The notes beneath the pieces are model-generated. The model did not search any database. It was not told where the DNA came from and saw nothing but the letters and a program-made list of their open reading frames with translations. The translations under genes and the position numbers were made by a program. Below are positions 7,909-15,735 of a stretch of 64,000 nucleotides of DNA, piece by piece. This DNA is from Gaetbulibacter sp. 4G1 (lineage in GTDB: Bacteria; Bacteroidota; Bacteroidia; Flavobacteriales; Flavobacteriaceae). The number at the start of each line of letters is the position of its first letter. Within the stretch, counting starts at the first letter, position 1. The DNA is taken from assembly GCF_002741945.1 (NCBI RefSeq), contig NZ_MDVN01000018.1, positions 141,968 through 205,967 on the forward strand, in the 5' to 3' direction.

Positions 7909-10900
7909 AATGGTTTTATTTAATTCAGATTTTTTTGAATCTTTTGTTGATGTAAGAAGCAAATATTTATTAAAACGATTATCAATTTGTCTTTGAATTT
8001 GAAGTACTAAGTGTTTAAACTCTTCTTTATTTTTTTTAAATAGTTTAGAGAAGCGTTTTTCCATTTTTAAATAATCCTCAATTTTTATTGAAGGAATTTC
8101 AGAATCTAGCTGAAAACTATTAAGACCTTTTTCTATTAGTCTTGGATCATTTCTGTACAACAACCATTGGCCAGAATTAATTGCAGCCTTATGGTATTTA
8201 CTAGGATGCTTCATGTCTATACCATGCGAATCACTATGCGAATATGCCAATATTATTGATGGACCATCAAAGCTTTCAGCTTCATTAAATGCTTTTAATG
8301 TTTGCTCTTGATTGGCCCCTATAGCCACCGACGCTACATAAACATTATTGTAGTTTATAGCAAAAATGCCTAAATCCTTTTTCTGCTTTTGTTTTCCATT
8401 AAAAGCAAACTTTGCTTGGGCTCCAAAAGGTGTAGCTTTTGATGCTTGCCCTCCAGTATTGTCATAAACTTCGTTGTCTAATACTAAAATATTTACATTT
8501 TTTCCGGATGCTAAAACATGATCTAGCCCACCAAAACCAATGTCGTAAGCCCAACCATCACCACCTACTATCCAAACACTTTTTTTGATTAGATTATCAC
8601 TTATATCAATAAGTGATTTGGCATCTGGAGTATTAATATTTTTTAGAGCGGTTTTTAATTTTTCAACCCTTTTCCGTTGGTAATTAATTTCAATTTCAGT
8701 GTTTTGATTTGAATTTAGTATATCTATAACTAAATCGAAATCTAATTGAGGCATTAAACTTTTAATTAAAGTTTTAGCTTGCTGCTCTTTATTATCAATT
8801 GATAGTCGGTATCCTAGACCAAATTCGGCATTGTCTTCAAATAAAGAATTAGACCATGCTGGACCATGTCCTTTATCATTTTTGCTCCAAGGCGTTGTTG
8901 GCAAAGCTCCTCCAAATATTGAACTGGCGCCCGTTGCATTTGCAACTAAAAGTCTATCCCCAAACAATTGTGACATCAGTTTTAAATAAGGAGCCTCACC
9001 ACAACCTTCAACACCACTTGAATATTTAAATAAAGGCTCTTGTAATTGCTGTTGACTCAATTTTGATGAGTCAATTTTATTTCTGTTTAATTCTGGAATA
9101 TTTTTAAAATAATTCCAATTATGTTTTTCAGTTTTTATTATTTCTTCTTTATTAACCATTATTAATGCCTTTACAGGACAAGCATCAATACAATTATTAC
9201 AACTATTACATTGTTCTGGATTTATTTGAATGGTATAATTAAGCAAGTCCACTTCCCAATCACTTTCTATAGATTTAACTGTTTTAAATTCTAATGAAGC
9301 ATCATCTAAATAACTATCGTTAAAAACTTTAATTCGCAGTGCTGCTTGTGGGCAAGCTGTGCTACAGGCACCACATTGAGTGCAAGACTCTGTGTCCCAT
9401 TCTGGTAATTCATTCCCGAGTTGAATAGTGTTATATTTTGAAGTTCCTGTCTGATAAGTTCCATCAGCAGGTAATAAACTCACTGGAATATCATTTCCTT
9501 TATTATTTAATAAACGTCCTAATAGCGTTTTTGAAAATTCGGTATCTTCATGTATTTCAATAGTTTCTTCATTGTATTTAACAAGAGGGGCAACTTTATA
9601 AATATATTCATTTAACTCGTTGAATTTTTTGCCTTCGTTTAAAGCTAAAAAACAAGCGTGTAATTCAGAAATTGATTTTTGTCTTAGTATATTATTTTCA
9701 ACTAATTCATTAATATTCACTATTAATAAATTAATGTTTTTTTCTATAATTTGATGTTGATTGTTAGCCGATAATGATTTCCAAAATGCTTTAGATGTTA
9801 ATGAAGTATTTACCAAAAGCGTACCTTCAGGTTTTAAGATGTTTAGTGTATTGTCGTTTAAAGTAAAGCGAGTATTTTGGCAACCAATAAAATCTGCTTT
9901 ATCAATTAAATATGGAGCTTTTATTGGAATATTACTTATGCGTAAATGTGCAGTGTTTAATGCATTGGATTTTTTATAATCACATTGTATATACCCTTGA
10001 ACAAAGTTGTTGTTATTTCCAATGTGTTTTAAAGTATTAGTAAAACTATTGCTTGTTTTTGTGTTTTTATCTTGGTAGAAAATAACTTCTTGCGATGTGT
10101 TTTCTTTGATTAAAATGTTTTCTGAATAGTCTAAACTTAAATGAGTTACATCGTCATTTATACCAATTGAAAAACTATTTTTAGGTTGGCTTTCTTTTAA
10201 ATTTTTAAAGATGGCATAAACCATATTTGGTGTAAATTCTTTTGAAGCTAAACCATAACGCCCTCCAATTATTCTTGGAAATGATTTAATTTTGCTATTT
10301 TGAAAAGCTTCTGTAATTGATTGTAATACATCTAAGTATAAAGGTTCTCCTGAAGCTCCAGGTTCTTTAGTTTTATCTAAAACAGCTATAGACTTTACTG
10401 ACCTTGGTAATGCAGAAATAAGATGTTTTGTACTAAAGGGTCTAAACAATTTAACTTTTATTAAGCCATACTTTTCTCCATTATTGTTTAAATGAATGAT
10501 GGTTTTTTCAATAGTTTCTGTTGAAGATGCCATTGAAATAATTATATGTTCAGCTTCATTATGCCCGACATAATCAAACAATTTGTACTGTCTTCCTGTC
10601 AATTTTGCAAAATGATTCATTTTTTTCTGAACAATCTCTGGACAAGCATTATAAAATGGATTAATAGCTTCACGGCTTTGAAAGAATACATCAGCACCTT
10701 GCGATGTTCCTCTTATAGCAGGGCTATTTGGATTTAGTGCATTATTAATATGATTTTTAATATGATTATAATCTATTATTTCTTTTATAGTATCATCAGA
10801 CAGAGATTCAATTTTATTGATTTCGTGAGATGTTCTAAAACCATCAAAGAAATGTACAAAAGGAATTTTTGAGTGTAAAGATGCAGCTTGGGCAATTAAA

Positions 10901-11361
10901 GCGAAATCTTGAGCCTCTTGTACTGATGCACTACTCAATAGGGCATATCCAGATTGCCTTACAGCCATGATATCGCTATGGTCTCCAAAAACAGAAAGTG
11001 CATGAGTAGCAATACTTCTAGTGGCTACATGAATAACATTTGGAGTTAATTCGCCAGCCATTTTATACATATTTGGAAGCATTAATAATAAGCCTTGTGA
11101 TGCTGTAAAAGTTGATGATAAGGCTCCTGTTTGTATGGCGCCATGCATAGCTCCTGCAACTCCGGCCTCACTTTGCATTTGAAAAATTGTAGGTGTATTT
11201 TTAAAGATGTTTTCTTTGCTTTCTGCACTCCATTGTTCAACTAGTTCGCTCATTTCTGATGCTGGAGTAATGGGATAAATAGGAAATACCTCGTTAGTTT
11301 TGTATGCTATGTGAGCCACTGCTTGGTTAGCATTTACTATGTGATATTTTGAAGTTTTCAT
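7903..11361 (-). CDS. nifJ: pyruvate:ferredoxin (flavodoxin) oxidoreductase
   Basis: Single-chain PFOR of 1152 aa that decarboxylates pyruvate to acetyl-CoA and CO2 while reducing ferredoxin or flavodoxin, using TPP and three 4Fe-4S clusters. Seen in order: N-terminal domain I with YPITPASEMSEL and QSEAGVAGAMHGA, domain II to about residue 400, the gamma-type domain, two ferredoxin motifs CTQCGACSTACP (about residue 660) and CNSCNNCIDACP (about 720), then the TPP domain with GVEGCGEAPY, GGDGWAYDIGFGG and NEVYDNTGGQ. All key elements are intact and the length matches the family. It points to fermentative or microaerobic metabolism. The neighbouring Usp and OsmC genes suggest a redox-stress setting. 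No clear promoter was found in the 84-base upstream gap. Confidence 0.95.
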   Translation of the reverse strand: MKTSKYHIVNANQAVAHIAYKTNEVFPIYPITPASEMSELVEQWSAESKENIFKNTPTIFQMQSEAGVAGAMHGAIQTGALSSTFTASQGLLLMLPNMYKMAGELTPNVIHVATRSIATHALSVFGDHSDIMAVRQSGYALLSSASVQEAQDFALIAQAASLHSKIPFVHFFDGFRTSHEINKIESLSDDTIKEIIDYNHIKNHINNALNPNSPAIRGTSQGADVFFQSREAINPFYNACPEIVQKKMNHFAKLTGRQYKLFDYVGHNEAEHIIISMASSTETIEKTIIHLNNNGEKYGLIKVKLFRPFSTKHLISALPRSVKSIAVLDKTKEPGASGEPLYLDVLQSITEAFQNSKIKSFPRIIGGRYGLASKEFTPNMVYAIFKNLKESQPKNSFSIGINDDVTHLSLDYSENILIKENTSQEVIFYQDKNTKTSNSFTNTLKHIGNNNNFVQGYIQCDYKKSNALNTAHLRISNIPIKAPYLIDKADFIGCQNTRFTLNDNTLNILKPEGTLLVNTSLTSKAFWKSLSANNQHQIIEKNINLLIVNINELVENNILRQKSISELHACFLALNEGKKFNELNEYIYKVAPLVKYNEETIEIHEDTEFSKTLLGRLLNNKGNDIPVSLLPADGTYQTGTSKYNTIQLGNELPEWDTESCTQCGACSTACPQAALRIKVFNDSYLDDASLEFKTVKSIESDWEVDLLNYTIQINPEQCNSCNNCIDACPVKALIMVNKEEIIKTEKHNWNYFKNIPELNRNKIDSSKLSQQQLQEPLFKYSSGVEGCGEAPYLKLMSQLFGDRLLVANATGASSIFGGALPTTPWSKNDKGHGPAWSNSLFEDNAEFGLGYRLSIDNKEQQAKTLIKSLMPQLDFDLVIDILNSNQNTEIEINYQRKRVEKLKTALKNINTPDAKSLIDISDNLIKKSVWIVGGDGWAYDIGFGGLDHVLASGKNVNILVLDNEVYDNTGGQASKATPFGAQAKFAFNGKQKQKKDLGIFAINYNNVYVASVAIGANQEQTLKAFNEAESFDGPSIILAYSHSDSHGIDMKHPSKYHKAAINSGQWLLYRNDPRLIEKGLNSFQLDSEIPSIKIEDYLKMEKRFSKLFKKNKEEFKHLVLQIQRQIDNRFNKYLLLTSTKDSKKSELNKTIL

Positions 11362-11393
11362 TTGTTGGTGTTGAAAATTTGTTTTGAAGGGAT

Positions 11394-11437
11394 AAAAAAA
11401 CGGCTACTTCTACAATATTTTGAGTAGCCATTTTTTT
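11394..11437 (-). terminator. terminator downstream of osmC
   Basis: GGCTACT (11402-11408) pairs with AGTAGCC (11423-11429), flanked by seven A on the left and seven T on the right, so on the minus strand the hairpin runs into a T tract. It separates osmC from nifJ, making nifJ a separate transcription unit. Confidence 0.8.
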
Positions 11438-11445
11438 AATGTTTA

Positions 11446-12000
11446 CTACTCTTTTACAATCTCTATAGAAACAGGAGTAGGGTTTGTAATCATGTCGAAT
11501 ACTGGAGAAAACTTAGCTAAATTTTCAAGTTGTTCTGCTGAAGCATCTGACTTTACATTTAATTTGAATTTGATACCATCAAATCCCATACGAACTTCAG
11601 GGTCTAATCCTAAAAATCCGTGTAAATCACATCCGCCTTCTAAAGACGAAGAAGCGCTTTCAATGTCAATTCCATTAGCCGCTGCATGGTAAGTCATTGC
11701 TGCAGTTAAACAAGAACCTAAAGCGTGTAACACAACTTCTGGAGGTGTTGGAGCTAAATCGTTTCCTAATAATACATTTGGATGGTCACATTCCATTGTG
11801 AATGTTTCTTCACGAGATGTGTCTTCTGCACCAACACCATAAAAACTTTTAATACTAGACACACAATGTCCACCATTAATCCAATTGTTTTTAGATCTGA
11901 ATTTGAATTTTGCTAATTCAGGGTTTTGTTGAACTGCCCCAATAGTTTCTACTAATTGGTCTACGTTTACTCCGTTTTTTACATTTGCTGTTGTAATCAT
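11446..12000 (-). CDS. OsmC-family protein
   Basis: 184 aa member of the OsmC/Ohr fold, thiol-dependent peroxidases that reduce organic hydroperoxides. The peroxidatic Cys is in the helix motif ALGSCLTAAMTYHA, and the C-terminal pattern FSPVFDMITNPTPVSI is typical of one OsmC subgroup. The position that holds the second (resolving) Cys in true OsmC/Ohr is occupied by Ser (FSPVF), so this subgroup may have a different role or need an outside thiol, possibly bacillithiol. Upstream lies a sigma-54-like promoter at 12047-12063 and paired direct repeats about 105-137 bases before the predicted start of transcription, suggesting activation by an enhancer-binding protein such as the one at 13768-15600. 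Confidence 0.88.
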   Translation of the reverse strand: MITTANVKNGVNVDQLVETIGAVQQNPELAKFKFRSKNNWINGGHCVSSIKSFYGVGAEDTSREETFTMECDHPNVLLGNDLAPTPPEVVLHALGSCLTAAMTYHAAANGIDIESASSSLEGGCDLHGFLGLDPEVRMGFDGIKFKLNVKSDASAEQLENLAKFSPVFDMITNPTPVSIEIVKE

Positions 12001-12046
12001 TTTTTCTAATTTTTAAATTGTTAAACATTATTGTTTGATTGGTATG

Positions 12047-12065
12047 ATGCATTTGGCATGCCAAA
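12047..12065 (-). promoter_or_regulatory. sigma-54-like promoter / palindrome upstream of osmC
   Basis: On the minus strand TGGCATGCCAAATGCA has GG and GC separated by exactly ten bases, as the sigma-54 consensus TGGCACG-N4-TTGCW requires, with two mismatches. Transcription would start near 12037, 37 bases before the osmC ATG. The same bases contain a perfect 14-base palindrome TTTGGCATGCCAAA (12052-12065), so an operator is the alternative. Confidence 0.45.
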
Positions 12066-12129
12066 CACGTTAACTTGTTAATAATCAATTATTTAATTTG
12101 TTTTTTGTTATTTTAAGTTATCATGATAA

Positions 12130-12174
12130 TTCGTTAAATAACGAAATATCGTTAAAGTAATTGCGAAATATCGT
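12130..12174. promoter_or_regulatory. possible upstream activating sequence for osmC
   Basis: TTCGTTA-AA-TAACGAA (12130-12145) is a perfect inverted repeat, and CGAAATATCGT occurs twice as a direct repeat (12142-12152 and 12164-12174), 22 bases apart, about two helical turns. Its distance of roughly 105-137 bases from the sigma-54-like start fits an enhancer site. No binding protein is proven. Confidence 0.4.
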
Positions 12175-12209
12175 AAGTTAGATTTGATACAGATATTCTT
12201 TTCAAGCTT

Positions 12210-12764
12210 TTATATAGATTTGAAGTTTTCATTATATTTTAATGTTACTTCCTTGTTTCCTTTTCCAATTTGGATCTTGTAATACTCTTTTTCAATTCCA
12301 TTTTCATTACTATAAGTTACATGGTAAGAGTTTTTAAGATAAGCGTAGTTAGGATGAGCTTTAGATATTTTCCTTCTTAATTCAAATGGAATTTTTATGT
12401 TTTTATAAGTTTCATTCGTTGATAAGATTTTACCATTGTTGTCATAATTCGCTATTATATTCACCTGCTTGCTTTTAAATATGATGCGATAAGTTGCTTT
12501 TTCTGAGTTATCAAAAACAGAAACATCTTTTAAAATATAATTAACTATCCTTTTTCTCCATTGTTTAACAATACGAGAAAACGAGGTTTTGTAATGTTCT
12601 TTTAAATAAATAGAGTTTGGTCTAGTTAGAGCAGGTGTGTAATTATTTGATACTAAGTTTTCAGTTTCAATTGTATTTGTGTCTAAAAAGGCAAGATTAC
12701 TTTGCTGTGCAACTAACTTATTTAAAGTAAGTAAGCATACTATTGATAAAATTAAAGTTCTCAT
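12210..12764 (-). CDS. secreted hypothetical protein
   Basis: 184 aa, not assigned to a family. Signal peptide MRTLILSIVCLLTLNKLVAQ, then a mature part rich in beta strands with a central WRKRIVNYILKDVSVFDNSE and a C-terminus reading YYKIQIGKGNKEVTLKYNE; it resembles small periplasmic proteins of the PepSY/DUF2874 kind only loosely. A longer frame to 12794 begins inside CAAAAGTA (12792-12799), the complement of a -7 box TACTTTTG, so the ATG at 12764 that starts a clean signal peptide was chosen. It is transcribed separately from the AraC gene upstream. Confidence 0.7.
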   Translation of the reverse strand: MRTLILSIVCLLTLNKLVAQQSNLAFLDTNTIETENLVSNNYTPALTRPNSIYLKEHYKTSFSRIVKQWRKRIVNYILKDVSVFDNSEKATYRIIFKSKQVNIIANYDNNGKILSTNETYKNIKIPFELRRKISKAHPNYAYLKNSYHVTYSNENGIEKEYYKIQIGKGNKEVTLKYNENFKSI

Positions 12765-12888
12765 AATATATTGTGTTTTATTATTATGAGTCAAAAGTAT
12801 TGCGCATTGAAAATATAAAGTTACCTCTAAGGTTCAACTTTATTGCTAAAAAGTTCAAAGAGATAAAAAGAGAGAGAAATACTAAAAT

Positions 12889-13758
12889 TTATGTGTTTAA
12901 GTATAGTTTACGATATTGACTAGGTGGGTATTTGTACATTTCTTTAAAACTACGATTAAAATGCGATGTGTTTTTAAAACCACTTTCAAAACAGATGTCG
13001 TTGATGTTTAATTCTGGGTTTTCTAGCAAAGTTTTTGCGTATTCTAATCGCTTTTTGTTTAACCACCTTCTAGGAGTTTCTTTAAAATAACTTTGAAAGT
13101 CTCGTTTAAAAGTTGAGAGGCTCTTACCATATATTCGTGCGTATTCTTCTAAGCTTAAGTCGCAATGAAAATTTTTCATCATGACGTCATTTAGCGACGT
13201 TTTTTGTTTGTGAATAAGTGACTTGAAGAAACTTACTAACTCATTATTTTCTGGGTTTAAAGTAATATTGAACAGGAGTTCGTTAAATTTTATTTCAACT
13301 AAATCTTTGGGAATATTATTACCTTGATTTAAATAATTAAAAACAGATAGAAATAATGAATTTAAAGATTCTCCAACATGTATTTCAAAAATTTGGCCAC
13401 TGGTAGTTTCTGAATTTTTTGAGTGTAAAAGCTCTTTGTGTTTTTTTACAAAGCGACTTATAAAATCATCTGTAATAAAAAATAGCATAACACAATAATC
13501 TACTTCAAAATACTGCTTTGTATTATAAACACCTTTATTTATAAATAATGCTTCTCCTTTTTTAATGGTGTATGTTTTATTTAAAGATGTCCAATCTTTT
13601 TGCCCGCTAATTACATAAGTTATAAAAGGAGTGTCTGTCCATAATTTAAAATTTTCAACTTCAAGCGGACATTTATATTCTACTAACAAAAAATTATTGC
13701 CAATAAGTTTGCTATAGCGAGGGTGTTTAAGAAAATGTTTATAAATGTCTATCGCCAT
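12889..13758 (-). CDS. AraC-family transcriptional regulator
   Basis: 289 aa DNA-binding regulator. The N-terminal part (about 1-160) looks like a cupin-type or ExsA-like sensor domain (FITYVISGQKDW, IKKGEALFINKG). The C-terminal 100 residues form the double helix-turn-helix of AraC/XylS: LSLEEYARIYGKSLSTFKRD, then ELNINDICFESGFKNTSHFN and FKEMYKYPPSQYRK. The gene starts only nine bases downstream of the sigma-54 activator stop, so both are in one operon and may act on the same response. Ligand unknown. Confidence 0.9.
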   Translation of the reverse strand: MAIDIYKHFLKHPRYSKLIGNNFLLVEYKCPLEVENFKLWTDTPFITYVISGQKDWTSLNKTYTIKKGEALFINKGVYNTKQYFEVDYCVMLFFITDDFISRFVKKHKELLHSKNSETTSGQIFEIHVGESLNSLFLSVFNYLNQGNNIPKDLVEIKFNELLFNITLNPENNELVSFFKSLIHKQKTSLNDVMMKNFHCDLSLEEYARIYGKSLSTFKRDFQSYFKETPRRWLNKKRLEYAKTLLENPELNINDICFESGFKNTSHFNRSFKEMYKYPPSQYRKLYLNT

Positions 13759-13767
13759 TGTTTAATA

Positions 13768-15600
13768 TTAAATAGGACGTTCAATACCCAAAGCTTTAAT
13801 TTTAGAGGCTAATGTAGTAGGAGGGAGTTGTAATAGCTTTGCGGCTCCATTTTCTCCTGAAATCTTCCAGCGTGTCTGTTTTAGTGCTTTTAGTATATTT
13901 TCTTTTTCTAGAACAATAAGTTCATATGAAGTTAATATTTTTTCTTGATGAGCATCTTTTTGAATTTCAATAGAATCAGAATTATTAGGAATAATAGCGC
14001 TCCAATTAATGGTTCCATTTTGCGAAACTATTACTGCCCGTTCTACTAAATTTTGAAGCTCTCTAACATTCCCGGGCCAATCATATGCTAATAATAATGC
14101 TTTATCATTATCGGTTAAATTTACTATAGGTTTATTAAGCTTTTTTGAGAATTGGCTAATCATTTCCTGAGCAATTAAGCAAATATCATTTCCTCTTTTT
14201 TTAAGAGAAGGAACCTCGATAGGAAAAACATTTAGTCGGTAATATAAATCTTCTCTAAACTTCCCTGCTTTTGAAAAGTCAAAAAGATTTCTGTGAGTTG
14301 CCGCTATTATTCTAACATCTACCTTAATGGTTTCAGAACTTCCAACGGGATCAAATTCTCCTTCTTGAATGATACGTAGTAGTTTTGGCTGTAACTCTAG
14401 TGGCATTTCGCCTATTTCATCTAAAAAAATAGTGCCTTTATTTGCTAGTAAAAAACGCCCTTTTCTATCTACAGTGGCCCCCGTAAATGCACCCTTTTTG
14501 TGTCCAAATAATTCGCTTTCAATGAGGTTAGCAGGAATAGCTCCGCAGTTAATTCTTATTAATGGTTTATCATTACGGTTACTTTCTTTATGAATTGCTC
14601 TTGCTACTAATTCTTTTCCCGTTCCAGTTTCACCATTTATAAGCACTGTAGCATCGGTACGAGCTACTTGCTTTATAAGATTCAAAACTTTTTTCATATT
14701 CTCATCTTCAGCCATAATGCCATAACTGCTGGTGAGTTCTTGAATTTCTTCTTCTAAATATTGAGTTTGTTTTGTGAGTAAATTAATTTTATCCTCTGCA
14801 ATAAGTCGTTCTTCAATGTTTCTTAAAATAAGTGTATAAAATGTGTCTTTTCCACTTCCATATTTACTAATTGTGCCTTCATTTAAAATTTCATTATCAT
14901 TTGAGCCTACAACTTTTACAATATTTGGTAAATATTTATTAATTGATTTTTTATTGTCTTCATCTTTTACAATACTTTCAATTAACTCAGCACTTTGGTC
15001 GTCAAAGAAAAACAAAACATTGCGTTGTAAAACATCATCGTTTTCTAGTAATTTATTAGCTGATGGGTTTGTTAGTATAACCCTAAAATTATTATTAAAC
15101 ATAATTATGGCATCCATGGCACCATTAATTAAGCCGCTCATTTTACTATTTGTAGTTTCAATTTCAATTTTAGAAGATGCTAAACGCTCTTGGATGCTGT
15201 CTAGTTCTCTATGACGCTTAATCATAACTGCTAAAATACCTTGAGCAAAACCACTATCAGATTTCATTACATCTAAAAAATGCTGACGTTCTATTTTTAA
15301 AACCTTGGTTTTTTCTAAAGCACTAATAGATGCAGAGCGTGCTTCGTTATCAATTAAAGCATATTCTCCAAAACATTCACCTTTTGATAAAGTGCTATAA
15401 ATATGATTTTTTTCATACACTTTAACTGAGCCATTAATTATAGCATACATGGAGTTTCCAACAGTATCTTTTTCAAAAATATTTTCATTCTTTATATATT
15501 CTTCTTCTTTTACATTTTCAATTAAATGTTTAAGAGATTTTTTTGAAACTTCAGAAAAGAAAGGAATCCCAGATAAAAATTCAACAAGATTTTCAGACAC
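13768..15600 (-). CDS. sigma-54-dependent activator with cyclic-nucleotide-binding and PAS domains
   Basis: 610 aa enhancer-binding protein. Residues 10-130 form a cNMP-binding domain whose phosphate-binding cassette [18 protein letters not shown] keeps the Glu (E79) and Arg (R88) that contact the cyclic nucleotide. Residues 155-265 look like a PAS domain. Residues 300-530 are the AAA+ domain: Walker A GETGTGKE (323-330), the sigma-54 contact loop GAFTGA (370-375), Walker [10 protein letters not shown] (391-399) and [17 protein letters not shown] Fis-type helix-turn-helix ends the protein. Such a Crp-like sensor on a sigma-54 activator implies control by cAMP or cGMP. It is divergent, by 135 bases, from a nucleotide cyclase gene, and the AraC gene follows it in an operon. 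Confidence 0.92.
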   Translation of the reverse strand: MSENLVEFLSGIPFFSEVSKKSLKHLIENVKEEEYIKNENIFEKDTVGNSMYAIINGSVKVYEKNHIYSTLSKGECFGEYALIDNEARSASISALEKTKVLKIERQHFLDVMKSDSGFAQGILAVMIKRHRELDSIQERLASSKIEIETTNSKMSGLINGAMDAIIMFNNNFRVILTNPSANKLLENDDVLQRNVLFFFDDQSAELIESIVKDEDNKKSINKYLPNIVKVVGSNDNEILNEGTISKYGSGKDTFYTLILRNIEERLIAEDKINLLTKQTQYLEEEIQELTSSYGIMAEDENMKKVLNLIKQVARTDATVLINGETGTGKELVARAIHKESNRNDKPLIRINCGAIPANLIESELFGHKKGAFTGATVDRKGRFLLANKGTIFLDEIGEMPLELQPKLLRIIQEGEFDPVGSSETIKVDVRIIAATHRNLFDFSKAGKFREDLYYRLNVFPIEVPSLKKRGNDICLIAQEMISQFSKKLNKPIVNLTDNDKALLLAYDWPGNVRELQNLVERAVIVSQNGTINWSAIIPNNSDSIEIQKDAHQEKILTSYELIVLEKENILKALKQTRWKISGENGAAKLLQLPPTTLASKIKALGIERPI

Positions 15601-15735
15601 TTTTTTTGTATAAGGTTAAATAGTATTAGCTAAATATATTAATTATTTGCTACAGTTTTATAACTTCAAGCTTTTATAAATTTCTGTTTTAAAGATAATT
15701 AACTAAATTAGAGACTCCTAACACTAAACAACCAA

